A DNA stretch of 56,697 nucleotides from Bacteroidota bacterium (GTDB lineage Bacteria; Bacteroidota; Bacteroidia; B-17B0; Aurantibacillaceae). Of this stretch, positions 49,409 through 56,697 are shown in pieces (position 1 is the stretch's first letter; the number at the start of each line of letters is the position of its first letter). A model generated the notes under the pieces. The model saw nothing but the letters and a program-made list of their open reading frames with translations. It was not told where the DNA came from and made no database searches. Location: contig JACQAK010000104.1 in NCBI GenBank assembly GCA_016194985.1, positions 1-56,697 of the forward strand. Reading direction: 5' to 3'. Both the position numbers and the translations under genes were made by a program.

Positions 49409-50305
49409 ATGTACAAGTTCCTTTTTGCCATATTGACGTTAATTTCACTGAATGCATTTTCTCAGCGGTCTAAAAAAAATGCAAGAAATCATTTAGTGGA
49501 AAGCCCTAAAGAAGTTTCAAAAGAGCATTTTAAAGACTTTAAATTAATTACCGACATGTTAGACTCTGCCAAGAAAGTATCTTTCTTACGCTATAGTATG
49601 ACATCAGTTGAACGTGTTGAAACAGGTTATGTAACAGCCACCACTAAAGTAAAACTCCAAACCCATCCACGGAAATCCTATCTGGTAAATACCGATAATA
49701 AATTAGAAGTGTTGTATCATGAAAGCGAATTAGGAACAAAAGCATTGGTAAAACCTCATGTATTTCCTTATTTCACTATGAGTTTGGATCCAAGAGGTAA
49801 TTTAATGCGTAAAAATCAACATTTCACTATACTGGATATAGGCTTTGATTTTACAGCAAGAACGATCGCAATTGCTCTTAGCAAAGAAAAAGATCAGATC
49901 GCCAAACACTTAACATATGTTGGAAAAGTAGAGAAAAACAAAATGATGTGTCATTTGCTGGTGTATGAAAATACGGAATTCTCTTATTATGATTATACTG
50001 TTGGGCATAAAGAAACAGTCAGTAGCATTGCCGGTAAGTTCACCGTAAACGATTATATGCTGCGCTGTAAGAATAAATTATATGACGATTACGGCTATTT
50101 AAAAGAAGGCTCAGTGATCAAAGTGCCCACTTTTTATTGCAAAAAGGCTGTGTTTTATGTAGACGAAAAAACAATGCTTCCGGTAAGCGTAGCTATTTAT
50201 GATGAAATTGGCCTGTTTGAAAGCTACGATTTTTATAATCTGGAAGTTAATAAACCTGTACCGAATAGTGAATTTCAAAGAAACTTTAAAGGCTATGGTT
50301 TCTAG
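49409..50305 (+). CDS. DUF1571-like LolA-type protein with embedded LysM region
   Basis: A 298-residue secreted protein (signal peptide MYKFLFAILTLISLNAFS). The core resembles DUF1571, a LolA/outer-membrane lipoprotein-sorting-like fold (FLRYSMTSVERVETG, KLQTHPRK, SLDPRGNLMRKNQHF). Residues about 195-240 (YTVGHKETVSSIAGKF, then EGSVIKVP) look like a LysM peptidoglycan-binding motif inserted into the fold, after which KTMLPVSVAIYD resumes the LolA-type part. It may link lipid or lipoprotein handling with the wall. Partner unknown. Confidence 0.65.
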   Translation: MYKFLFAILTLISLNAFSQRSKKNARNHLVESPKEVSKEHFKDFKLITDMLDSAKKVSFLRYSMTSVERVETGYVTATTKVKLQTHPRKSYLVNTDNKLEVLYHESELGTKALVKPHVFPYFTMSLDPRGNLMRKNQHFTILDIGFDFTARTIAIALSKEKDQIAKHLTYVGKVEKNKMMCHLLVYENTEFSYYDYTVGHKETVSSIAGKFTVNDYMLRCKNKLYDDYGYLKEGSVIKVPTFYCKKAVFYVDEKTMLPVSVAIYDEIGLFESYDFYNLEVNKPVPNSEFQRNFKGYGF

Positions 50306-50402
50306 TAAATAGTGTACTTGTTACTCTGATTTTATGATTAAACTGATTTTCAATTTGCGTTATCAAATGTTCCAATTTTCGTAAAATCTGCCTGTTCTAT
50401 TA

Positions 50403-52508
50403 TTAATACGTCATCCCTAAATTAAAAAACACAAAGCTCCACATATCTGCAAATTCCGCAATTTGTTTATCCGTTGGTTTTCCTGCACCATGTCCTGCAT
50501 TGACATCGATCCGTATGAGTGTAGGATTAGTGCCGGTATTAGCTTTTTGTAACGTAGCTGCAAATTTAAACGAATGTGCAGGCACTACTCTGTCATCATG
50601 ATCTCCCGTTAAAATGAGTGTTGCCGGATAACTGGCTTTTTTAACATTGTGCAAAGGAGAATATTTATATAGGCATTCAAATTCTTCTTTGTTTTCACTG
50701 ATGCCATAATCAACACTCCATGCTCTGCCAATAGTAAACAAATGAAATCTCAACATATCCAACACTCCAACCGTTGGAATAGCCACTTTTGCTATATCCG
50801 GGCGTTGTGTCATCACCGCGCCAATTAATAACCCTCCATTGCTACGCCCGTGTATGGCCAATTTTTGATGAGATGTGTATTTGTTTTCCACCAGGTAATC
50901 GCAAGCTGCTATAAAATCATCAAATACATTTTGTTTCTTGCATTTGGTTCCGTTCATATGCCATTCCTCTCCATACTCACCACCTCCACGCAAATTAGGC
51001 ACGCAGTATATTCCACCGGCTTCTAAAAACACGGCTCTGTCAATTCTGAACTCCGGCGTATAAGATATATTAAACCCTCCGTATCCAAATACAAAGCAAG
51101 GATTATTGCCATTTAACTCTATGCCTTTTTTATGCGTCATAAACATAGATACTTTGGTGCCATCTTTACTTTTATAAAACACCTGCTTTGTTTCATAATC
51201 ATTCGAATTAAAAGGAGTGATCGGCTTAAAAATGCGCTTGCTGGTTCCGGCCTGCCCTTCATAAAAATAAATCTCCTCGGGGCTTGTAAAAGAAACCGTA
51301 GAATATATAGCAAAATTATCGTCCCGTGAAGAATTTACAGCATTCACTTTGCAGATACCCGGCAGCTTGATTTCCTTTTCAAGCTTTCCATTAATACTGT
51401 GAAGGTACAATCTGGAAGATACATTCTTCAAATAATTTGAAATGATCCTGTTTCCGCAAAACGAAACTCCTTCCAGCAGATCATCCTGCTGAGCCAGAAC
51501 GTCTTCCCAGTTATCCTGTGAGGGGTTATTTAAACTGACTTTCACTAATTTATAACGGGGTGCTTTGTAATTGGTATATACATAAAACTGATTACCAATA
51601 TTCTCCATAACAGCATATTCATTATCAAAATTTGCTACCAGAGTAACGAATTTATTCTGCGGGTTCGACAAATCCTTTATCATCATACTTTGCCCGCTTG
51701 TGCTCTCACTTCCATAGATCACCAAATAATTCTCATCATGTGTTACCTGAGCCGAAAAATTTCTGTCTCCATGTTGTTTGTCTTCATATACCAGTACATC
51801 TTCGCTTTGAGGTTTCCCCAAGGTGTGATAATACACTTTATGAAATTCATTTTTTTGAGTAAGGGCTTTGGTATCTGTGAGCGCATCGTATCTGCTATAA
51901 TAAAACCCATCTCCCTTCCAGGATATGTCAGAAAATTTTACCCATTTTATGACATCTTTCAGATCTTCTTTTGTAGCAATATTTTTAATATGGATCTCCA
52001 CCCAATCACTACCAGCCTTCGAGATACCATAAGCCAGATAGGTACCATCTTTACTGATGGCCATACCACTCAATGATGTCGTTCCGTCAGAAGACAGAGT
52101 ATTAGGATCCAACACCACAACCGGATTATCCAATAACGAGGTTTGTGAATACACTACCGATTGATTTTGTAACCCATTATTGCGTATAGAGAAAAATAAT
52201 TTTCCTTTCTTGAAAATAGTACTCACTTTTTCATAGTTCCATAAAGCCGTCAAACGTTGTTTTACTTTTTCTCTATAAGTAATTTGAGATAAGTATTGTC
52301 CGGTTATTTTATTCTGGCTTTCCACCCAGGCTTTTGTTTCAGGAGAGTTGTCATCTTCAAGCCATCTGTAAGGATCTTCCACCTTTACCCCATGGTAATC
52401 ATCTGTTTGTTTTACTATTTTAGTTTCAGGATAAGTCATTTGACCAAATGTGTTTAAACATAAACTTGTGGATATAAGGCTTAATAAAGCTGTTTTTTGA
52501 ACTCTCAT
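50403..52508 (-). CDS. Prolyl oligopeptidase (S9A)
   Basis: A 701-residue serine peptidase with a signal peptide (to about Gly22 or Gln23). The beta-propeller occupies about 70-410, with the N-terminal DDYHGVKVEDPYRWLEDD hallmark. The alpha/beta-hydrolase triad is S556 in HGRSNGG, Asp in GDHDDRV (about 636-639) and H673 in AGHGAG. It cleaves after proline in short peptides, in the periplasm. Length and motifs are normal. Confidence 0.95.
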   Translation of the reverse strand: MRVQKTALLSLISTSLCLNTFGQMTYPETKIVKQTDDYHGVKVEDPYRWLEDDNSPETKAWVESQNKITGQYLSQITYREKVKQRLTALWNYEKVSTIFKKGKLFFSIRNNGLQNQSVVYSQTSLLDNPVVVLDPNTLSSDGTTSLSGMAISKDGTYLAYGISKAGSDWVEIHIKNIATKEDLKDVIKWVKFSDISWKGDGFYYSRYDALTDTKALTQKNEFHKVYYHTLGKPQSEDVLVYEDKQHGDRNFSAQVTHDENYLVIYGSESTSGQSMMIKDLSNPQNKFVTLVANFDNEYAVMENIGNQFYVYTNYKAPRYKLVKVSLNNPSQDNWEDVLAQQDDLLEGVSFCGNRIISNYLKNVSSRLYLHSINGKLEKEIKLPGICKVNAVNSSRDDNFAIYSTVSFTSPEEIYFYEGQAGTSKRIFKPITPFNSNDYETKQVFYKSKDGTKVSMFMTHKKGIELNGNNPCFVFGYGGFNISYTPEFRIDRAVFLEAGGIYCVPNLRGGGEYGEEWHMNGTKCKKQNVFDDFIAACDYLVENKYTSHQKLAIHGRSNGGLLIGAVMTQRPDIAKVAIPTVGVLDMLRFHLFTIGRAWSVDYGISENKEEFECLYKYSPLHNVKKASYPATLILTGDHDDRVVPAHSFKFAATLQKANTGTNPTLIRIDVNAGHGAGKPTDKQIAEFADMWSFVFFNLGMTY

Positions 52509-52531
52509 TTGTTTATTTTTGGTGATGTAAC

Positions 52532-53287
52532 ATGAAATCAGGTACCAACAAATATACCAAAGAAGTAGAAGATACCCTTAACCGTTTATCATTAAAAAAG
52601 GACAAGGAAAAAGCGGCTAAATTAAAGAAGTACATTGGGACAGCTCACGAAGTCATTGGCCTCGTTACCAATGTACAGGTAGCTACCTACAAAAAAGGCT
52701 TTAGTTTTTATTCAGAAAACAAGGAAACGGTCTTCTTTCATTTTGATACTATCTACAAGGAAAGTAATGTGTTTGAAGCAAAAAATTTGGCATTCATTTT
52801 TTTAGATAAACATCATAAGCACATTTCTTTAAAAACACAATTACAAACTTTACCTCATTGGGTGTCACATGTTGATAATTGGGCACACTCCGATAGTTTA
52901 TCGAAATATCTAACCCGCTTGATTGAAGATAAAAGCACACAAGCTAAAATGTTGGCCATTATTAAAAAATGGAACGCCTCAAAAAATTTATGGGAACGGC
53001 GACAGTCTTTAATTGCCTTGTACTATTATGCACGCACAAAAAAGGAACATATTAGTTTTGAATTAACACAAACATTAGTACTTCCACTTTTAAGAGACAA
53101 AGAGTATTATGTGCAAAAAGCAGTTGGATGGACATTAAGGGAAAGTTATAATGTATATCCAAAACAAACTTATGCGTTTATTGATGAACACGTCAAACAA
53201 ATAAGCCCGGTAGCATTTACAACCTGTATCGAAAAAATGACGGAGAAAGAAAAGATAACTTTAAAATTAAAACGAAAAAACAGATAA
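52532..53287 (+). CDS. DNA alkylation repair enzyme-like (AlkD/HEAT-fold)
   Basis: A 251-residue helical repeat protein. Pairs of helices (TLPHWVSHVDNWAHSDSLSK, WERRQSLIALYYYA, YYVQKAVGWTLRE) fit the ALK/HEAT fold of AlkD, including the conserved NWAHSD (W and D that bind the flipped base) and VGWTLRE. It excises alkylated purines. TATTTTTG (52514-52521) lies 10 nt upstream and is a possible -7 element, though no -33 TTG is at the right distance. Confidence 0.82.
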   Translation: MKSGTNKYTKEVEDTLNRLSLKKDKEKAAKLKKYIGTAHEVIGLVTNVQVATYKKGFSFYSENKETVFFHFDTIYKESNVFEAKNLAFIFLDKHHKHISLKTQLQTLPHWVSHVDNWAHSDSLSKYLTRLIEDKSTQAKMLAIIKKWNASKNLWERRQSLIALYYYARTKKEHISFELTQTLVLPLLRDKEYYVQKAVGWTLRESYNVYPKQTYAFIDEHVKQISPVAFTTCIEKMTEKEKITLKLKRKNR

Positions 53288-53352
53288 AAAGATACAAGAG
53301 ATAAGATTAAAGACTTTCTTTAATTTAATACTCTATGTATCTATGCAGTATA

Positions 53353-54264
53353 ATGAAATACAAATTAATATATATTCTTCTAACGATAGCTACTGCTATA
53401 CAGGCTCAAACCAGAATGACTCCTGAAGATTATATTAAGGCCTATAAAGATGATGCTATTAAAGAAATGTATCTGCATAAAGTTCCCGCCTGTATCACAT
53501 TAGCACAGGGAATGTTGGAAAGCGGAAATGGTAATAGTTTGTTGTGTCGTAATGCCAATAACCATTTCGGGATAAAATGCCATAAAGAATGGGGTGGTGA
53601 AACCTATATCATGGATGATGATTCGGCAAATGAGTGTTTCAGAAAATATGAAAGTGTATTGGATTCTTATAGTGATCACAGTTTGTTCTTGTTTTCCAGA
53701 TCGAGATACGCGCCTTTGTTTGAATTACCAATGAATGATTACAAAGGATGGTGTTATGGCTTAAAAGCAGCCGGCTATGCTACGGATCCAAGATATCCTG
53801 AACGCCTGATCGAGTTAATAGAACGCTATAATTTACAGGATCTTAATGTGATCGAGAATACTCCAAAACAACACATTGCTTCTCAAACTCCTTTAAAATC
53901 TGACCTGACCATCAGAGAAGTCTATCGCTTCAATCATATTCGTTTTGTTATTGCGAAAGAGAATGATTCTTTTTATAAAATTGCACATGATTTCAATTTG
54001 GAACTGGAAGATATTTTAACCTATAATGATTTATCCAAGTCTGATAAACTTTATTACGGGCAAAAAATATATATTGAAAAAAAACGCCGTAAAGCCCTTG
54101 AACCATATCATGTGGTACAAAAAAACGAAACCCTTAAATCCATTTCTCAGTTACATGGTATTCGCTTAAGCATGCTATGCAAAAAAAACAGGTTGAAGCC
54201 GGATGATAAATTAAAAGTTGGCGATGTGCTTTACTTAAGGCAAAAAAAGAACCTGCCTAAATAA
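53353..54264 (+). CDS. Glucosaminidase (GH73-like) with two LysM domains
   Basis: I chose ATG 53353 (303 residues) since it starts the signal peptide MKYKLIYILLTIATAIQA; the ATG six codons earlier lacks a suitable start context. The catalytic domain (about 22-170) has ITLAQGMLESGNG with the catalytic Glu and NNHFGIKCHKEWGG. Two LysM repeats follow (about 196-245 and 252-300). It hydrolyses peptidoglycan glycan strands during growth or separation. Confidence 0.92.
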   Translation: MKYKLIYILLTIATAIQAQTRMTPEDYIKAYKDDAIKEMYLHKVPACITLAQGMLESGNGNSLLCRNANNHFGIKCHKEWGGETYIMDDDSANECFRKYESVLDSYSDHSLFLFSRSRYAPLFELPMNDYKGWCYGLKAAGYATDPRYPERLIELIERYNLQDLNVIENTPKQHIASQTPLKSDLTIREVYRFNHIRFVIAKENDSFYKIAHDFNLELEDILTYNDLSKSDKLYYGQKIYIEKKRRKALEPYHVVQKNETLKSISQLHGIRLSMLCKKNRLKPDDKLKVGDVLYLRQKKNLPK

Positions 54265-54269
54265 TAAAA

Positions 54270-54290
54270 GCCCCGGGAAAATCCCGGGGC
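54270..54290. terminator. GC-rich terminator hairpin between convergent genes
   Basis: GCCCCGGGA (54270-54278), AAA loop, TCCCGGGGC (54282-54290). No long T-run follows, so it may rely on stem stability or partly on Rho. It lies between the glucosaminidase stop (54264) and the adhesin stop (54316). Confidence 0.65.
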
Positions 54291-54315
54291 CTTCAAACAA
54301 ACAATCATTAAAAAT

Positions 54316-56697
54316 TTATTCTTTAATAATTCGTTTCGTTACTTGTTTTCCTTCCGAAACCATTCTTAATGTATAGATCCCTTCTGCCAATACATGAATG
54401 TCAACAGATGTAAGGGTATTAACCACTTTCTCTGAGATCACTAACTTACCTGTTGCATCATATAACTCAATGGTTGTATTTGCAACTAAAGAAGCATCCA
54501 TTGATACATTGATGGCATCTTTAACAGGGTTAGGATAAACCGAAATATTTGAACTTGTTAATTCGGTAATACCTGTACATAAACTTACACTTACCGATTG
54601 ATTATCAAATGAAGAGCATCCATTTACATCTGTATAGTAATAAGTTAATGTAAATGTTCCTGCGCCAGATACAGATGGATCAAAATCAGTTCCTACAACA
54701 CCTGTACCTGTAAAAGTTCCTGTGCTAGGACTTCCGGATAATGGCACTGCTGCATTTCCAACGCATAGTGGACTTGCTACTGCTCCAAATGTTACATTAG
54801 GTAATGGATTTACAGTTACAGTAACTGTTTGTACAGCAGATGTTGTACATCCTGATAAGTTACCCGATACGGTGTATACAGAAGTTCCTGTAGGGCTAAC
54901 TGTAATACTGGATGCATTAGAGTTTGTGTTCCAGGTATAAGTAGTAACACCACTGGCAGTTAATGTTGCGGATGCTCCTGCACAAATAGTAGCAGAGTTT
55001 GCCGCTATAGACGGTGCATTACCAACTGTTACAGAGGCTGTAGCTGTTTTTACACAACCCGCTGCTGATGTACCGGTAACCGTGTAAGTTGTATTGGCCG
55101 AAGGATTAACTGCTAAGTTTGCTCCCGTAGCTCCTGTGTTCCAGCTATAAGTACTTGCACCCGAAGCAGCCAATGTTCCTGTAGAACCGGCACAGATAGT
55201 TGTACTGCTAACGGCTACGTTTGGTAACGAGTTTACTGTAACGCTTAGTGTTTTAGTATTGGTACAACCCACTGAGTTAGTACCTACCACTGTATAATTT
55301 GTTGCAGTAGTTGGTGTTACAGAAATAGATGATGTTGTAGCTCCCGTATTCCAGCTATAGGTAGTTGCTCCACTGGCTGTTAATGTGGCAACGGAACCAA
55401 CGCATATTGTTTTAGAAGTAGCAGCAACAGTAGGAGTTGCCTTCACTGTTACACTCACGATTTTTGTATTTGTACAACCTGTTGATGTCCCGGTTACTGT
55501 ATAGTTTGTAGTAGCTGTTGGATTCACAGAAATTGAAGCCGTTGTTGCTCCCGTATTCCAGCTGTATGTGGTAGCTCCCGTTGCGTTTAAATTTGCTGTA
55601 GCTCCATTACAAATAGTAGCATTACTAACTGCTACCGTTGGTGTAGCGTTTACTGTTACACTCACCGTTTTTGTATTTGTACAACCTGTTGATGTGCCGG
55701 TTACTGTATAATTTGTAGTAGCCGTAGGATTCACAGAAACCGAAGATGTAGTTGCACCGGTATTCCAGCTATAGGTGGTAGCTCCCGTTGCACTTAAATT
55801 TGCTGTAGCTCCATTACAAATAGTAGCATTGCTAACCGCTACGGTTGGTGTTGTATTCACCGTAATGCTGGCCGTAGCAGTATTAGCACATCCTGCGGTA
55901 TTAGTACCTGTTACTGTATAATTAGTAGTTGTAGTAGGTGTTACAGAAATAGATGATGTTGTTGCTCCGGTATTCCAGCTATAAGAAGTAGCTCCGGATG
56001 CACTTAAATTTCCTGCACTTCCCGAACAGATTGTTGTGCTGCTTAACATCACTGTTGGTTTAGCACTTACGCTAATGGTTTGAGAAACAGGTGTACTGGT
56101 TCCTGTTGCATTAGCAGCGGTATGCGTTACAGTGTATGTTCCCGCAGCTGTATAGGTAACTGAGGGGTTTTGAGATGTAGAAGCAGAAGGTGTTCCTCCA
56201 GGGAAAGTCCAGGTCCAGCTTGTTGGTGAGTTGGAAGATGCATCCGAGAAGGTTATTGAGTTTCCGGCGCATTTCGTAGCAGTAGTTGAAAAACTCGCTA
56301 CCGGAGTTGCTGCTGTTGTTGTATAAGAAACATTAATGTTATCCAGATATAAATAATTTCCCCAATTGCTTCGTGATTCGAATTTTAAATACACACTCGC
56401 TTGTCCCACGTAAGAACTTAAGCTTACCGTTTCTCGTCTCCATTGAGCATTAGCTGTTGGAGTATATGCCGCAGTTTGTGTGCCAACAGCAGTAGACAAC
56501 TGTGTTCCGCCTTTTGAATATAATCTTGCCCATGTTCCGCCGCAGTCAGTAGAAATATATGTATTTAATGTATCGGCAGTTGTTGCATCATACATTTTGT
56601 AAGAAACATCAAACGTTAGATTTAAAGAACTATTAGCTCCTGTAAAATTTAAAGCAGGAGTACGTAAAGCATCCAATTGTCCTGTAATATCAATTGT
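54316..56697 (-). CDS. T9SS-secreted multidomain adhesin, N-terminus beyond the window
   Basis: The frame is open through the right edge; the visible part is about 793 residues, of which the last 786 are counted here from codon 56676. Order: a beta-sandwich carbohydrate-binding-like domain (about 1-120), a PKD domain (about 121-205), six Ig-like repeats of about 69-72 residues (about 207-626), a seventh divergent domain, and a type IX sorting domain (about 709-786: ISVYPNPVKDAINV, ending KRIIKE). After sorting it would be attached or released at the surface. Repeat units 2 and 3 are nearly identical. Ligand unknown. Confidence 0.9.
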   Translation of the reverse strand, partial: TIDITGQLDALRTPALNFTGANSSLNLTFDVSYKMYDATTADTLNTYISTDCGGTWARLYSKGGTQLSTAVGTQTAAYTPTANAQWRRETVSLSSYVGQASVYLKFESRSNWGNYLYLDNINVSYTTTAATPVASFSTTATKCAGNSITFSDASSNSPTSWTWTFPGGTPSASTSQNPSVTYTAAGTYTVTHTAANATGTSTPVSQTISVSAKPTVMLSSTTICSGSAGNLSASGATSYSWNTGATTSSISVTPTTTTNYTVTGTNTAGCANTATASITVNTTPTVAVSNATICNGATANLSATGATTYSWNTGATTSSVSVNPTATTNYTVTGTSTGCTNTKTVSVTVNATPTVAVSNATICNGATANLNATGATTYSWNTGATTASISVNPTATTNYTVTGTSTGCTNTKIVSVTVKATPTVAATSKTICVGSVATLTASGATTYSWNTGATTSSISVTPTTATNYTVVGTNSVGCTNTKTLSVTVNSLPNVAVSSTTICAGSTGTLAASGASTYSWNTGATGANLAVNPSANTTYTVTGTSAAGCVKTATASVTVGNAPSIAANSATICAGASATLTASGVTTYTWNTNSNASSITVSPTGTSVYTVSGNLSGCTTSAVQTVTVTVNPLPNVTFGAVASPLCVGNAAVPLSGSPSTGTFTGTGVVGTDFDPSVSGAGTFTLTYYYTDVNGCSSFDNQSVSVSLCTGITELTSSNISVYPNPVKDAINVSMDASLVANTTIELYDATGKLVISEKVVNTLTSVDIHVLAEGIYTLRMVSEGKQVTKRIIKE
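55435..55848. repeat. Two near-identical 207-bp Ig-domain repeats
   Basis: Two adjacent 207-bp units (55642-55848 and 55435-55641) encode 69-residue domains with only four differing residues. They lie in a longer series of more divergent repeats. Such tandem identity indicates recent duplication and may cause assembly collapse. Confidence 0.75.

Noticed and set aside
55435..55848. Regular tandem repeats considered as a CRISPR array.
   Set aside because: Units are 207 bp, adjacent, in frame and encode Ig-like domains; there are no spacers.
1..56697. Search by eye for tRNA or rRNA genes, transposases and attachment sites.
   Set aside because: No conserved T-loop clusters, rRNA blocks, transposase motifs or terminal inverted repeats were recognised; a tool scan could still find a short one.

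Overview
The window is AT-rich and comes from a member of the Bacteroidota. The evidence is: promoters of the form TTG - about 19 nt - TAnnTTTG, a type IX secretion (T9SS) type A C-terminal sorting domain, TonB-receptor-like OMP_b-brl_3 barrels, a UpxY-type NusG paralogue, a tyrosine kinase with a Tyr/Gly tail, and an exosortase with a PID-CTERM-like substrate. The order or genus cannot be fixed from sequence alone. I saw no rRNA, tRNA, CRISPR array, transposase or plasmid functions.

Region 1 (1-21365, all minus strand) is a surface-polysaccharide locus. It starts at a Wzc-type tyrosine autokinase and continues with a UpxY antiterminator, a WbpP-like UDP-HexNAc 4-epimerase, a small winged-helix regulator with its own operator/promoter, an RffA-like aminotransferase, and the Wzm/Wzt ABC exporter. 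An SGNH hydrolase follows. Next is a legionaminic-acid-type nonulosonate module: LegB dehydratase, LegC aminotransferase, NeuD acetyltransferase, a GT2, a NeuB synthase with a missing N-terminus, a YhcH-family protein, a CMP-sugar synthetase-like enzyme, a second NeuB, and a PtmE-like CBS-nucleotidyltransferase. A sialyltransferase-like protein, an acetyltransferase and three more glycosyltransferases run off the left edge. Most genes overlap or nearly touch, so this is probably one or two long transcripts.

Region 2 (21366-22746, plus strand) is the most unusual part. A divergent promoter drives a 74-residue PID-CTERM-like secreted peptide, a terminator, an exosortase with its Cys/Arg/His triad, and a small membrane protein. 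It lies back-to-back with the polysaccharide locus and runs into glyA.

Region 3 (24182-38836, minus strand) encodes envelope functions. It has an M16 protease, an OMP_b-brl_3 barrel, a three-gene set of barrel/TSP3/SPOR/EF-hand proteins, and a phospholipid operon (CDP-alcohol transferase, CdsA, PlsC, a surface-repeat protein, and a second CDP-alcohol transferase with an altered motif). Just upstream is an overlooked 54-residue membrane peptide.

Region 4 (39171-56697, mixed strands) holds an HTH regulator with phased TTTTTTGCA boxes, ispD, a 3'-truncated polX, a headless TonB-C-like gene, a TPR protein, a zinc-ribbon membrane protein, a GH3-family protein, a lipoprotein, a split gene resembling polymorphic toxin type 23, aroK, kdsB, a LysM/DUF1571-like protein, prolyl oligopeptidase, an AlkD-like protein, a glucosaminidase, and the C-terminal part of a T9SS adhesin with tandem Ig-like repeats. 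Three genes (neuB, polX with its neighbour, and the type-23-like gene) look damaged by short deletions or frameshifts. These may be real mutations or assembly errors.
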